Source: Gonium pectorale (taxonomy: Eukaryota > Chlorophyta > Chlorophyceae > Chlamydomonadales > Volvocaceae). From it: a DNA stretch of 64,000 bases. The notes under the pieces are model-generated. The model searched no databases. It worked only from the letters and a program-made list of their open reading frames with translations, and had not been told where the DNA came from. Numbering within the stretch: the first letter of the stretch is position 1; the number at the start of each line of letters is the position of its first letter. Positions 13,901 to 24,631 of this stretch are shown one piece after another. The translations under genes and the position numbers were made by a program. The DNA lies in the NCBI GenBank assembly GCA_001584585.1, contig LSYV01000010.1:16380-80379 (forward strand). Direction: 5' to 3'.

Positions 13901-15925
13901 CGGCAACATCTGAACTACCAAGAGGAATCGTTTGCCAATAGACACACGGCGATTCACAGACAGTGGGTGCCTCCGGGTCAGGGTATTCCAGAAAGGCCTT
14001 GCCAAGGAACTTTGCCCGTTTTTCCGGGCTTGCAAGGACCTTTCCCAGGCCCCGTGCCTTGCGGGGAAGGCGTTTTGGCCGGCCTCAGGCGGGGGCAGGT
14101 CCTTGCAGCGCAAGGAAGCCACAAGGCGAAAGTTCCTTGCTGGCAAGGGGATTTTGCGGGTTGGGGGGATGCGAAGTCCTTGGGGCCAATGCGTGTGGGA
14201 CCGGGTTTGGGGGAGCCGGGACGGGGGCGGGGGCGGGAGAGGTGAGTTAAGGGGCAGGCGCATGGAGCTCGCCGCATTGGGCTTCAAGCGGTGACACACA
14301 ATGCTGCCAGGATTACTGTGACCCGCTTGAAAACGACCGTTGACCGTTGTGCAAGCGTGCGCACACAAATGCCCCGCAAGGAACGTTTTGCGGCGGCTTC
14401 CTTGNNNNNNNNNNNNNNNNNNNNGGGGAAGGCGTTTTGGCCGGCCTCGAGGCGGGGGCAGGTCCTTGCAGCGCAAGGAAGCCACAAGGCGAAAGTTCCT
14501 TGCTGGCAAGGGGATTTTGCGGGGTTGGGGGGATGCGAAGTCCTTGGGGCCAATGCGTGTGGGACCGGGTTTGGGGGAGCCGGGACGGGGGCGGGGGCGG
14601 GAGAGGTGAGTTAAGGGGCAGGCGCATGGAGCTCGCCGCATTGGGCTTCAAGCGGTGACACACAATGCTGCCAGGATTACTGTGACCCGCTTGAAAACGA
14701 CCGTTGACCGTTGTGCAAGCGTGCGCACACAAATGCCCCGCAAGGAACGTTTTGCGGCGGCTTCCTTGCTGCAAGGAAGGATTTCATAAGGGCGCAGTGA
14801 AAAGTCCTTGCAAGCCAAGGGGCCGGGAAAGGGGACACTCCTTGCAGCAAAGGACTGTTTTGAGACGCCGTGGAGAACCCTGCTCCGGGTCAGCAGCGCG
14901 GGCCCGCACGTACGTAACCCAACTTCAGGCTCACCCATGCCCTCAAAATCCTAGCTCGTTCACCCACGCCACCATAGCCTCCCTCGTCGCTCGTGTCCAC
15001 ATGGCCCTTGCGCCCGCCCCACTCACCCACAGGAACTCAAACTTATTCAGCGTGCTCCCGAGTGTCGTGTCCTCGAAGTCCTGTCGATTGCTGCTCATCC
15101 CCAGCGTCACGCAGTTGCAGAGGATGCAGACGAGGATGAAATGGTCAAACAGCTGGGCGTGGGAGATGTGCACACAGGCGCTCCGGAAGGCATTGTTTTT
15201 CTTCAAAAAGAGCAAGCTGTACTCCGGGTACCCCAGCATAACTGCCTGCGGTACGCATTCGAGCAAAGCGCCGGCGGGTCAGGTGCCTATGCGCGGGACG
15301 AGATGCGGGCAGCTAGCCAGTAGAGTGGGGATGCCGGCATCTCTAGGGGCCTCCCGGACAAAACCCGTATGTTGACACACTGTGGGAGAGGGCGTTGTCG
15401 GCCGCGGAAAAGGGAAGCAGGGGCATTGAAGGGGAGAAAGGGTATGAACAACGACGAGCTGGTCGCCAGTAGCGTTTGTCCCGTCCGGGAGCAGGGGAGC
15501 GTAGGGCGCAATGCGGCGTATAGCAGAGTTGGAGGAGCAGGGGAGGGCAGGGCGAAATGCGGCGTACAGTTGAGTTGGAGGAGCAGGGGAGGGTAGGGTC
15601 GGCGGGCGGGGGCAAGGCAACTGAAATGGCTGGACCGGCACAGCTAACGGGGCGTAAGGAAAGGCAGGTGCAAGGGGTAGCGCAGAGCAGTGGCCAAGGA
15701 GGCCGGCTGGCTGGGATTAACAAAAGCACGGAGGGTTGGAAAGCGAGAAAGCGCCCGGCCCGCAACGGTCTGGCCACCACGTGGAGAAAGCTGGAAGGGT
15801 CGGCCTACCGCGAGGTGCGCATTCGCCCATGGCCGCCCCTTGTCCGCGGTCTTCGGGCGCCCCAGCAACGCCGCTGACCCGTCATGGGGGGCAGGCGGGC
15901 CCGGGCCCTGCTGTGGGAGTGCCAT
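1951..15925 (-). CDS. Four-domain voltage-gated Ca2+ channel alpha1 subunit (CAV-like), multi-exon
   Basis: Membrane Ca2+ channel with four six-helix repeats. Voltage sensors are visible: I-S4 LRTVRVLRPLRAITRV (13253-13331), II-S4 LRAFRLLRIFRLARSW (about 9400), III-S4 LRVLRTLRALRPLR (about 6240) and IV-S4 VLRVVRVIRIIRR (about 3960). Pore motifs are TQEAW (I, about 11550), TTENW (II, about 8320), TLELW (III, about 5300) and TGESW (IV, about 2930). This EEEE set is typical of Ca2+-selective channels, not EEDD, EEKE or DEKA. Better-fixed exons: 15027-15245, 13735-13816, 13453-13507, 13253-13331, 2422 to about 2941, and the last, 1951-2259. The I-II linker is charged and helical; the II-III linker is long and acidic/Ser-rich. 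Exon 15809-15925 as the first coding exon is inferred from phase and a start codon only; otherwise the start is near 15266. Algal relatives include the flagellar CAV2 of Chlamydomonas, but orthology cannot be settled here. Confidence 0.9.
14063..14404 (+). repeat. Left copy of a 342-bp near-identical direct repeat abutting the gap
   Basis: This block runs from GGGGAAGGCG to CGGCTTCCTTG and recurs at 14425-14768. By eye the copies differ only by two single-base insertions in the right copy (CCTCGAGG against CCTCAGG, and one extra G in the run after TTTTGC). It stops exactly at the first N of the gap. Confidence 0.9.
14405..14424. other. Assembly gap of 20 N
   Basis: Twenty N bases lie inside the intron separating the repeat I S1 and S2 exons of the channel gene. 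The sequence on each side is the same repeat copy, so the gap size is probably a placeholder. No exon is needed here: the flanking exons join in phase. Confidence 1.
14425..14768 (+). repeat. Right copy of the near-identical direct repeat abutting the gap
   Basis: This second copy is 344 bp against 342 bp on the left. It begins at the first base after the gap and ends at CTTCCTTG before the sequence diverges. It is either a true tandem duplication or two contig ends, or two alleles, that were not merged. Confidence 0.9.
15426..15487 (-). repeat. Dispersed element, copy 1
   Basis: Read on the minus strand, this contains GACGGGACAAACGCTACTGG, then AGCTCGTCGTTGTTCAT and a pyrimidine-rich tail ending in TTCAA. 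The same order of blocks is found at 31502, 36269 and, more diverged, 53625. It lies between the inferred first exon and the S1 exon of the channel gene, in sense orientation. Confidence 0.7.
15500..15605 (+). repeat. Two-copy tandem repeat of about 45-50 bp
   Basis: Two adjacent degenerate units share ATGCGGCGTA followed by GAGTTGGAGGAGCAGGGGAG. They lie just upstream of the S1 exon on the channel's strand, next to dispersed-element copy 1. Confidence 0.7.
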
Positions 15926-16317
15926 GTCTTCGGCGCCCCAACGAGCAAAGCGTTACACGGCCATCAAGTTCCTCGTCAAGCTCCTCAGTAATAGCGTTTA
16001 CTGTGTGGCATCAGTGCCCCCCGGCTCGTTCTCCTCAGCAACTAAACTGTAAACTCTATCACAACGGCTTCGAGGGTTGCAGGAAAGATTATTAGCGCAA
16101 TGTATGAATTGGTGCTTGCTGGTAGTGCAGTGACGGGCCAGAGCAGAGGAACGACACAACATACGGATTGCAGGACACATTTAGAACTGGAAGCCCACAG
16201 CTTACCAGGGTCTTTGTAACTCACAAGACATCATTGAGATCTTCATTCAATTGTTTGGGATAGTCCACTGCGTATTGTCAGACCTAGCGCGCCTCTCGAG
16301 AGCCTTTTCAAGAAGCC
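15926..16317. promoter_or_regulatory. Divergent intergenic/promoter region between channel gene and UMP1
   Basis: About 390 bp separate the inferred first channel codon (minus) from the UMP1 start (plus). Both promoters must lie in or near it if the models hold. No TATA box or other clear element was identified, and no coding frame is supported. Confidence 0.4.
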
Positions 16318-16746
16318 ATGGAAGGGGCGCCGGCCCTGCCCTTACAGTCAAAGCCACATGACGCTCTTCGTCTAGGGCTTGCGTCGCTGAAGGAGGACGC
16401 TGGCGTGAAGCATCCCGTGGAGGCGATCCAGCGGGAGCTCAAGCAGCGCACTGTGGCCTCCCAGCAGCAGATGCTGCGGGACCTCTACGGGATAGCTGCC
16501 CCCGCCAAGGTGCAGATCGAGACGCAGATTCTGAGCAAGTTCACCCGCCTTCCCGGGTGTGGCGCCTCATCATCGCTGCTGGGGCTCGAGGCCCTGACGG
16601 GCGAGCTTGACGAGTTCAAGTACGAGTCCTACCTGGGGCTACCAGAGCTCTCTGTCCTGCCCCCCGTGAGCCTGCACACGCAAATGGAGGTCCAGTGCGG
16701 GCTGCAGGGCGCTGTCGCTGACAAGATGGCGCGCGGCCTGTTCTGA
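16318..16746 (+). CDS. UMP1: Proteasome maturation factor UMP1/POMP
   Basis: 142 residues in one uninterrupted frame. UMP1 is the short-lived chaperone that sits in half-proteasomes, assists dimerisation into the 20S core and is degraded as the first substrate. The sequence shows the family pattern: an N-terminal HDALRLGLASLKED, then HPVEAIQRELKQR, QQQMLRDLYGIAAPAK, QILSKFTRLPG, a Leu-rich LGLEALTGELDEF, and a C-terminal segment with HTQMEVQCGL. Length matches the usual 130-150 residues. The start is the first ATG, preceded by GAAGCC. The gene has no intron, unlike almost every other gene here. It is divergent from the channel gene and convergent with the next minus-strand gene. Confidence 0.95.
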   Translation: MEGAPALPLQSKPHDALRLGLASLKEDAGVKHPVEAIQRELKQRTVASQQQMLRDLYGIAAPAKVQIETQILSKFTRLPGCGASSSLLGLEALTGELDEFKYESYLGLPELSVLPPVSLHTQMEVQCGLQGAVADKMARGLF

Positions 16747-17523
16747 GGCCGGCATGACGGTCTGGCAACGCTGGCCGGGGCATTACGTCAAGTGTTTTTT
16801 TCTTAGTAGTCGTGTTTGTCCGACGCGGCGCGCTGACAGCGTGTTGTGAGTAATGGGACGGGCTGTCCCACGGGTCGGGATATGCTTACGAGCGTCCGTG
16901 GAAATGCCGGCAGAGCCCATGAGCGAGCAACTTGCCGAGCTTGCTCAGCTCAGGCATAGTCCCTCGACATAATGTGAGGCTGCGTGGTTGTACGGGTTAG
17001 TTTCGGGCTAATACCGCATCGCTGTAGGGCGTTTGCGCGAAGGGCGTGGTGCTATTTTGGCCCATGATTGGCCCTTCCTAATGTGTTGGTTGGGGTTGTG
17101 CTCTGGTCCACAGGATAGAGGGCACATGGTAAACCGCGCCATGCTGCGCTTGATAGTTATACTTTATAAGGTCGAGGCAATCGTGTAACGGCATCAGTGC
17201 CCACGAGTCCTGGGTGAGTCTGGGTGAGTGAGCATCTCACTAGGAATATACAATGTACAGCGTGTCAGTACCTGCCTCCTCCGCACGAGCGTAAGAGCCT
17301 GCGTATGCAACTGCACCAACCATCCAGCTTGCCAATCCTGCCCAGTACTGCAAGATTTCTGTCCCACGCATTTTAGCACGTTGTGATGCACCCCTGCTGC
17401 CCCTTAAGGACATCAATTCGGTTCTCCATGCAGGCCTCCCGTACCACGCGTCATACCGCGCTCTCAATTGTCTAGATATACACGGCCCATGCTTGATGAA
17501 GAACTAGAGCACATCCCTGCCAT
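16747..17523. other. 3' intergenic region between converging genes
   Basis: No coding frame is supported. It contains the UMP1 3' UTR, with a TGTAA signal at 17184, and the 3' end of the next minus-strand gene. Confidence 0.5.
17184..17188 (+). terminator. Poly(A) signal TGTAA, probably of UMP1
   Basis: TGTAA is the usual polyadenylation signal of Chlamydomonas and Volvox nuclear genes. This one lies about 440 nt after the UMP1 stop on the same strand. Confidence 0.5.
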
Positions 17524-20500
17524 TCAACCTGCAACCTGGCCCAGTAGATTCGTCAGCATCGTGATAGCGGCTTCGTTGGACGCGGTGCACAGGATGGCCG
17601 CATCCGCCCCGCACAACCCGCTGCCCGCCGCGCCAGCAGCCCCACCGCTGGCCCCTGCGCCGCTGCCCGCCTCCCCTGCTCGCCCGGGATCCACATCCGC
17701 CACCAGCACCGCCTCAGCGTCGTCATCATCTTCGTCCAGATTGATGAAGTCGTGTGCGGGCGCCGGCTTTCGGAGCCCGAAGTCCTCGGCCGCGGCCTCC
17801 GGAGTGTAGGGCTCGCACAGGAAGCACTCGAGCGGATAGATCTGGAAGCGCACAACGTTGTGCGCCGCACGCTCGACGGCGGGGGAGGAGGCTGCCTTGC
17901 CGCCCGCCTCCGGTCGCTCCGGCTCCTCGTCTTCCAGCTTCACCATCAGTGGCGGCGCCGGTGCGCCCGGCTGCACGCCGACCAGGCCCTGTCCGGTCCC
18001 CGGCTCGGGCTTGATGCTGACCGCCGTGAGCGCGTCGGTGGGACCCACCGTGGCCGGGGTTGGACTGGCGGGGCCTGAGATTGCTGCGGCCGTGTTTGTC
18101 CCCGCTGCCGCTGTGCCCTGACTGGCACCTGGAGGCAGTAGTGTCGGCGCACGGCCGAGCGACGCCGTGTCGTGGCCCAGCTCCGAGCCAGCAGACCCGC
18201 CTGTACCATGCGAGGAAGGCACCGTTGCCGCCGTGAGCGGCACCGCCAGCGAGGGGGACATTGACGGCGCGACAGGTGGCATCGCCGCCGTCCTCGCGGC
18301 GCCACTGCTAGCGGTACCCGCGGCAGCCTCAGCGGCGTCTCCACCCCCGCCACCGTTGGCGCCACCTTCGTCCTGTCCCCGCCCCTGTGCCTGCGCCGGG
18401 GTCACGGCTGCGCCTGCGCCTGCGGCTGACGTCTGCTTCAGCATTGCCAGCATCCGCTCCATCTGCGCTATGACGTCGTCCTTGTGCGACATGTTCAGTT
18501 CTATTCTTACAACGTTTGGCTTCGTTTGCGTGACAACTATCCTCTGAGGCTCTGCGGGCTCATCTCTTGCCGCCGGTGCTCCCGCCGCCGCAGCCGGCGG
18601 CCCGGGCGTTGGCAGTGCCGTAGCTGCGCCCAAAGGCGCATGCAGCGGCGCCGGGACCGTTGGACCGCTAGCTGCAGGCGCAGCGCCCGACACGCTCCTC
18701 TGCTCTTGCAGGAGCACGTCCGGCTCCGCTGCAGCAACGGGGCCGCTGCCGGGCGCTTCGTGCGAATGCCCGTGGGCCGAAGGCCGTATGGCGTCAACGC
18801 CAACGCCGGGAAGCAGCACGGAACCAGTGCCGGCGGCGGCGCCGGCAGAGGCGTGCTGTACCGGCCCGTCGCGGCCCGCCGCCTGCCTCTCCGCTGCAGG
18901 TGAGCTCGGCAGGGTTCCGGCCGTGACATCTGACATGGTTTGCTCTGCTGCCCTGGGCGGTGCGGCGGACGGGTGGAGTGGCTCCGGCATGGGCGCCTGC
19001 TGGGCCGGCACGGGCGTGGGCGCGGGAGCCTGCTGCGCAGAGCGCCGCAAGTGAAGCGGCAGCTGTGATGCTGGCTGCTGCCCCGAGGTTGGCTGGCCGG
19101 GTTCCGTTTGCGCGGCTGCGGGGCCCTGCTCGGGCAGCTGCGCCTCCTGCTGCTCGGCGGCAAGACCCGGCGGCAGTGCATCGTACATCGGCAGCAACAC
19201 ACTCTTGGGCGCAGGAATCGTCGGGCCCTTCGGCGGTAGTCCTCCTAAAGGCCCAGTCCTGGCGGCCTCTCCCCGCTCCCGCCGAGCCGGCGCCGGATGC
19301 CTCCCCGCCGGCGACGGAGGATGGCACGGGCGCGGCGGAGGCCCGTAGGGGTCGTACCGTATGTCGGGCTCCCGCGGTGGCTGCCGGTGAGATACGGGAG
19401 GAGGAGGAGGGCGAACGCCGTGCTCTGAGTGCATCAGCCAAGAGGGTGGGGGTGGCGCCGATGAGGGATGTGGCCACGTTCCGTTTGGGGCTCCCCCAGG
19501 CGGCGGCTCTGGCCGCTGCTGCACCGCCTGCTGCTGCTGTGGTGGCGGCGGCGGTGCCGAATCACGCATCGCTGGAGTGTGTCCCGGCCTTGGCTCGTGT
19601 TGCTGCAGGGGCCACTGCGTAATCTGTGGCTGCGGCGGCTGCGCCTGCTGCGGTTGCGACGGCTGCGAAGGTGGTTGCTGAGTTTGCGCAGCGTGGGCGT
19701 AACCCGTCGTCGACAGCGCAGCCGGCACGCTAGCCATGCCCCTCAGGCCCGTAACCGGCACTGGCATCGGTACCGGCAAGGGCGCCGGCCCAGGTTCCGG
19801 AGACGGACTGCGGCCGCCGGCGTCATATCCGTAGTCGTATTCAGCTCCGCCGTCGAAGCTGGTGGGCCCGGCGTCCTCGCCGTCACCTGGACCCCCCGGA
19901 AGTCCGGGGCCGGGAAGCGGCTCGGACGCGACACGCGAGAGCGTGGGTCTCCGTCGGGCCTGTGACAGGGGCGCATAGCCAGTGTTGGCTTGCCGGTATG
20001 GCGGCGGCACTGGCGACGGCGCACCGTATGAGCTGGCGGCGGCACCGCCGCCACCGCCGCCGGCGGCGCCGTTTTCGCTCATGCGACGCGGCGGCTCGGG
20101 GTGCCGGCCGCCGCTGGGGCCCGCGCCGGCCGGCAGCGCGTCCTCGAGCGCCGGCGAGGGCTCGCCGTGCCGCGGGGACTTTGATCGAGGGTTGCGGCGC
20201 GAGGGCGGGGCGTGGTGGCTGCCAGCGAGGTAGTCGGGATGGGAGACGTCAATGACGACCGGGACGTTGGGCATTGGCTTCTTGTCTCGGATTGACTCCA
20301 TGATGGCAATCTAGATGGGAACGTGGGAAAATGGGAACATAGATGGGAGGAAGGGAGATCCACCCAAATTGCACTACCCGCATTAGGGGTTTCCTCCATT
20401 GCGCGCGGCTGCAGGCGCTTGCTGGCGGTGCCCTCCCGTGGCGCACGCTCGGTGAGACCTAAGGCCGGAGCCCGACGCACGAGTGCGAACCGGCGGAAGG

Positions 20501-23500
20501 GCTGGCGCACGCGGTGCACCGTACTCTTGCATGGGCCGGGAATCATCACAGCGCATGCATGTTCACGGGCCATGCTCGTCAAACTGCACCAACGCACCTG
20601 GTGCACGTGATCCTGCAGCACCGCCTTCACCGTGGTCGCGTGCCCCGTATCCACATCCGACACGCACGTGGTCTCCGGGATCTCCCTCCTGAGGCAGATT
20701 TCGTAGGAGACGACAAGTTCTAGACCACATTGAGAACACGATGGTGTGATATGCTGCACAAACGCACGAACGTCGCCCTCGGTACTCCCTCTTAGTAAGG
20801 GCACACACAGGAGGCACGGTTGGATGAGCACCGGGACCGGAAAGTACGGCGTTCACCGCACGTCGCACTTCTGGGATGCGGCACCCGTTCAAGGTTGGGA
20901 GCAGCGAATGGACGCCACCGGCCCCTCGAAATGCACGGGCCCCTCTACTGACCGCCCCCTTGGGGCCTGTCCTCAACCGCCGCCTGCCAATCACCAACTG
21001 CCGGGCAACCCACCGGTCGACGCGGTCCTTGAGCTCCAAGATGCAGGCAGACACGGCGCCCGCCTTGCCGAGGCTGTACTCGTAGATGGGGGCCAGCACG
21101 GCCTCCAGGTGCCGCGCAAGCCCCCCCTGGCGCCCGACAGGCAGCTGGCAGCGCAAACGGGAGCAGTGGGGCCAGCCGGGGTCAAAGGCCAGGAAGGGCG
21201 TACAGGTACGCAACCAAGAGGCGCAAGAGCGCGAGGCGTGTCTGGTGCGGCCTTGTGCCATGATGTTGGGCACAAGTGGCCGGCCTTTGGATGAAACTAT
21301 CGGCCTTCGCTGACGACGGAACATACGCATCGGATGCTTTTGGAACAGCCATTCTCATCCCTCGCGGTAGCACGCCAGCCTAGCGCCTTTTTCTTGGACT
21401 GAACCACCGGCGCTGAGCTCGCAAGGTCACGCAAAGATGGATGATCTCGCGCGGCCCAGCCCACCGTGGTCCTAAACCCCATGATGAGTTGCAGCGCATG
21501 CATACAGCGTCCGCCACATGGAATGCGCCTACCCCTACCAGTCCACCTCATACCCTGCCCCAGGCTATTCAATCCGTGTGATCCCGCATCACCCCTGACC
21601 CCGGTGGTCCCCCGGGTGACTCCACCGGGGGGACCTACTGAGACCGGCTTCGCCTGCCTACCTTATCCTAACATCCACTGACTAGTGTCCCTCCCCATGT
21701 CCCTTATCAAGGCAGTGCACCATGTGGCCCTAAAACCGTACAAAATGCATCTTAATGACCAGGCCCCGCAGTACATTTGCACTCAAATTGGTCCTTGCTA
21801 GAACGAAGCCATGCGACACCACTGCGCCACGCAACGAGGGAAAGTGGCATGCGACCCTACCTCCTCCCACGTCTCCATGAGGGGCTTCTTCAGGTTGGCC
21901 ACCGGGACGTGGGTGCCTCCACCACCCGCCAAAGAGCCCAACAAGGACGGCTTGGGGCGGTTGCTGCCCTGCCCCACCATGTCAGCTGCAGGCAGGCGGG
22001 CCCGAGGACGGCACGGCAGGAACGAACGAAAGCAACTCGGTAATCCCCAGGCCCTGCAGCCCATTCAACCGGAGAATGCCAGCGAGAGGCAGTCCAAGAC
22101 ATGCAGAAAGCCGGCAGCAACGACCACACGGGCGGCGAAGGTGAGGCGTACCAAGGCCAACCGCGCGCGAGAACATGCAAGCCCAACGCACCTATCCGTG
22201 GCATGGCCAGCGCCTGCCTCGCTTGACGGGCGCTCAGGCTGGCAACGGAGGGCGCCATTGCGGTTCGTGCCGCCTGCCCATTGACTGCGGACCCGCCTCC
22301 TTTGGCGGGGTGCCCCGCACCAGCGCCCGCACCCAGACCCGCACCCACTGCCGCAGCGGTGCGTCCAGGCGCTTCTGGCGCTGGCCCATTCGCCTGGCCC
22401 TTTGCCCCCGCCTGTTCGGTGGCATCCGGCGCAGGCGAAGGGGAGGCAGACTGCCGCCGCACCACAGCGGTTCCGGCTGGAGCCTTGCCGAGTTGCCCCG
22501 AGCCGGCGGCGACGTTGCCTGTGGACGCAGTCCAGGCCGTAGGGGCTAATGGCGGCTTGCCCGCGGAGCTGGCTGCGGCCGCGGGTGCCGCCCCCGCTGC
22601 CGCCGCGGTAGCGCTTTCCAAACCCACCGATCCACTTCTCCGCTCTGTTACGCCTGCTGCCGGTGCGGGCCGCGTAGCTGCTCGCAACGCGGCCGCCGCC
22701 GCAGCTCCTCCGTTGGGAGCGGCCCCGCCCGCCCCGCTCCCATTCGCGCTGCCAGCCGCCGCAGCCGACCCGGGTCGCGCCGCGCCCTGGCCACCAGCCG
22801 TCCCCTTCGCCCCCTGCTTTGGCGCTGGTGGCTTGCTGGCCGCCGCCAGCGGCGGGCCCCGTGGCGGCGGCGCAGCCGGGGCGGCTTTCCCCCGGTCCGC
22901 GGAGTTGACGGCCTTGGCGGCCGCAGGCTCTGCAGCCACCTTGAGCCGCTTTGCGGAGCGCACAACCATGATCTCATCCTCCTCGTCCTGTTCGTCACCA
23001 ATCCCTGTTGCCGGCACCGACGTACCTGCCGGGAGCCGCTGCTGCTGGGCAGCCGCAGCCGCGGCGCTGGCCTGGCGCGGCGCCGGGGCCGGAACTGGGG
23101 CAGGGGCTGCCTTGGGTTTGGGCTTCGCCTCCTGCGGCATGGAGGGCGGCGCGGCCTTCCCGTCCGCCGCATCGCGCTTCTGCTCTCCCTTCCCCACCTG
23201 CTGCTGCAGCTGCGATGGCGTCTTAAGCCGTTCAACAGCTTGCAGCGGCTGCTGTTCCGGTTGCCTCGCCAGCGGGTCCCGCACCCGCTCTCGCTCCGGG
23301 GCCCGAGCCTGCATGCCTGGGCCCTCCTCTCGGCGCTGCCGCTTTGCCGCAGGCGGGAAGGCGTCCCCATCAACGGCCCCGTCCGTTCCCGCCTCCGCGA
23401 ACCCCAGGTCCGGACCCTCGCCCATGCTGCCACCAAAGAGGACTCCCAAATCCTCCTCCGCCGGCAGCCGGCTAACAGTGGCCGCCTGCATCGGGCGGTG

Positions 23501-24631
23501 TCGCTGGTCATCCTCGTCGTCCGAATCGAGGACCAGATACCGCTGCTCGCCGGCGTTGGGCGGGCCCTGCGTCGCATCTAAGAATGCCTTGGGTACCGAG
23601 CCCGAAGGGGGCTTGGCAGCAGCCGCGGCACCGGCCACGGCACCAGGTGCGGCGCCGGCTGTAGGTCCCTTGGGCGCCCCTGCCGGCCCTGCGTCGCCGG
23701 CGGGAGAGGGTGAGCCGCCGCGGCCCGGAGCGCCACCTGGCTGCGCCTCGAACGCGCGCCGCGGAGCGAAAGGGTCGGTACGCTGAGCCGGGATGGCTGT
23801 GCGGACCGCGGGCTTAGTCTTGCCCGTCTCCCTTCCCTTCGCACGATGGTCCACTTGCTTGGCCTTTTCAGGCGGGTGCTGCTGCTGCTGGTGTTGCTTC
23901 GGCTGCCCCCCTGCCGCCACCGCTCCCGCTGCGCCGATAGTGGGCCCAGCTGCGCGGCATTGCGGTCCGCTCGGATGCCTGTACTCCGCGCCCAGCAACA
24001 CATGGCCCAGCCACCGCCATCCGCCCATCCAGCGGTGGAACACCTGTAGGTGTTGGCATGCAAGAGGTGGGGAAGGCGCTCATACCGAGCTAAAGCCCGC
24101 GAATGCTGGCTCGGGCAGCCTCATTGGGCAGTGCGTGGAAAGTGCTGCTAACCCATGCTTAGATCGGAATATGGGGCATCTCAGAGTGCACCCACGCCAC
24201 GTGTACTCCTCAAGGGCTGGCGGGCTGTTGACCCCACCTGACGGCCATGGAGAGGGCCCAAGGGAGGGTATGCAGTACCAACTGATGACTCGTTAGCGGG
24301 CTGGCAGGAACCCTAGACCAAAAACTCTGACCAATTCGGATAGTGGCCGCCACCACGGTGGCCGTCTGAAGCCTGCCAGGCGTTTCCCGCAATCCTTCCG
24401 CCCTACCGGCGTCTCATGGGTAACGACACCCTTGCGTAGCAGGTCTCGGAGGGCAACCAAAGTGAGCGGGCCCTAGGTGGAGGGAGGGGTTGAGGACGGA
24501 GGCAGGGGTGCGGCCATGACTGGCGACGTGCGTAAGGACGGGCAGCGAAGTTGCGACTACATACCGCAGTCACCTACCTGGGTACTGCCGGAGGCGTTCA
24601 CATAGATCCAGCCGAGCTCCAGCGTCGTCAT
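17524..24631 (-). CDS. Large low-complexity nuclear-type protein with SUMO-interaction-like motifs, function unknown
   Basis: Not recognised as a known family. A frame-consistent model has six exons: 24578-24631, 22192-24043, 21861-21985, 21014-21144, 20598-20790 and 17524-20310, giving 1713 residues; all junctions keep phase. Most of the protein is Ala/Pro/Gln/Gly-rich and probably disordered. The central exons encode an ordered-looking stretch with Leu-rich helices (RHLEAVLAPIYEYSLG, ILELKDRVDR) and a single Cys pair (TPSCSQCGLEL). Four hydrophobic cores next to acidic runs resemble SUMO-interaction motifs: YLVLDSDDEDD (about 23508-23540), DEEDEIMVV (about 22980), PVVIDVSHPD (about 20240) and FINLDEDDDD (about 17730). 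A basic RSAKRLKV follows the second and may be a nuclear signal. No SP-RING, RING or SAP domain was found. A nuclear role is inference only. Small exons could be missing between 24.05 and 24.57 kb. Confidence 0.65.

Larger units (their letters stand above)
13995..14865. repeat. Cluster of CCTTG...CAAGG palindromic motifs in a channel intron
   Basis: The intron between the repeat I S1 and S2 exons is packed with the pentamers CCTTG and CAAGG, often as inverted pairs a few bases apart, for example CCTTGCCAAGG, TTCCTTGCTGGCAAGG and TCCTTGCAAGCCAAGG. The density is far above the rest of the window. Short foldback units of this kind suggest an intronic minisatellite or transposon-derived array. 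No coding potential is evident. Confidence 0.6.

Noticed and set aside
22003..22191. Possible exon in the SIM-rich gene between 22192 and 21985
   Set aside because: The exon ending at 22192 (phase 1) joins the acceptor at 21986 with correct phase, so no extra exon is required, and candidate frames here have no good splice sites.
22281..23786. 501-codon plus-strand open frame
   Set aside because: It is the antisense shadow of the Ala/Pro-rich minus-strand exon 22192-24043, with Ala/Pro-rich composition and no domain.
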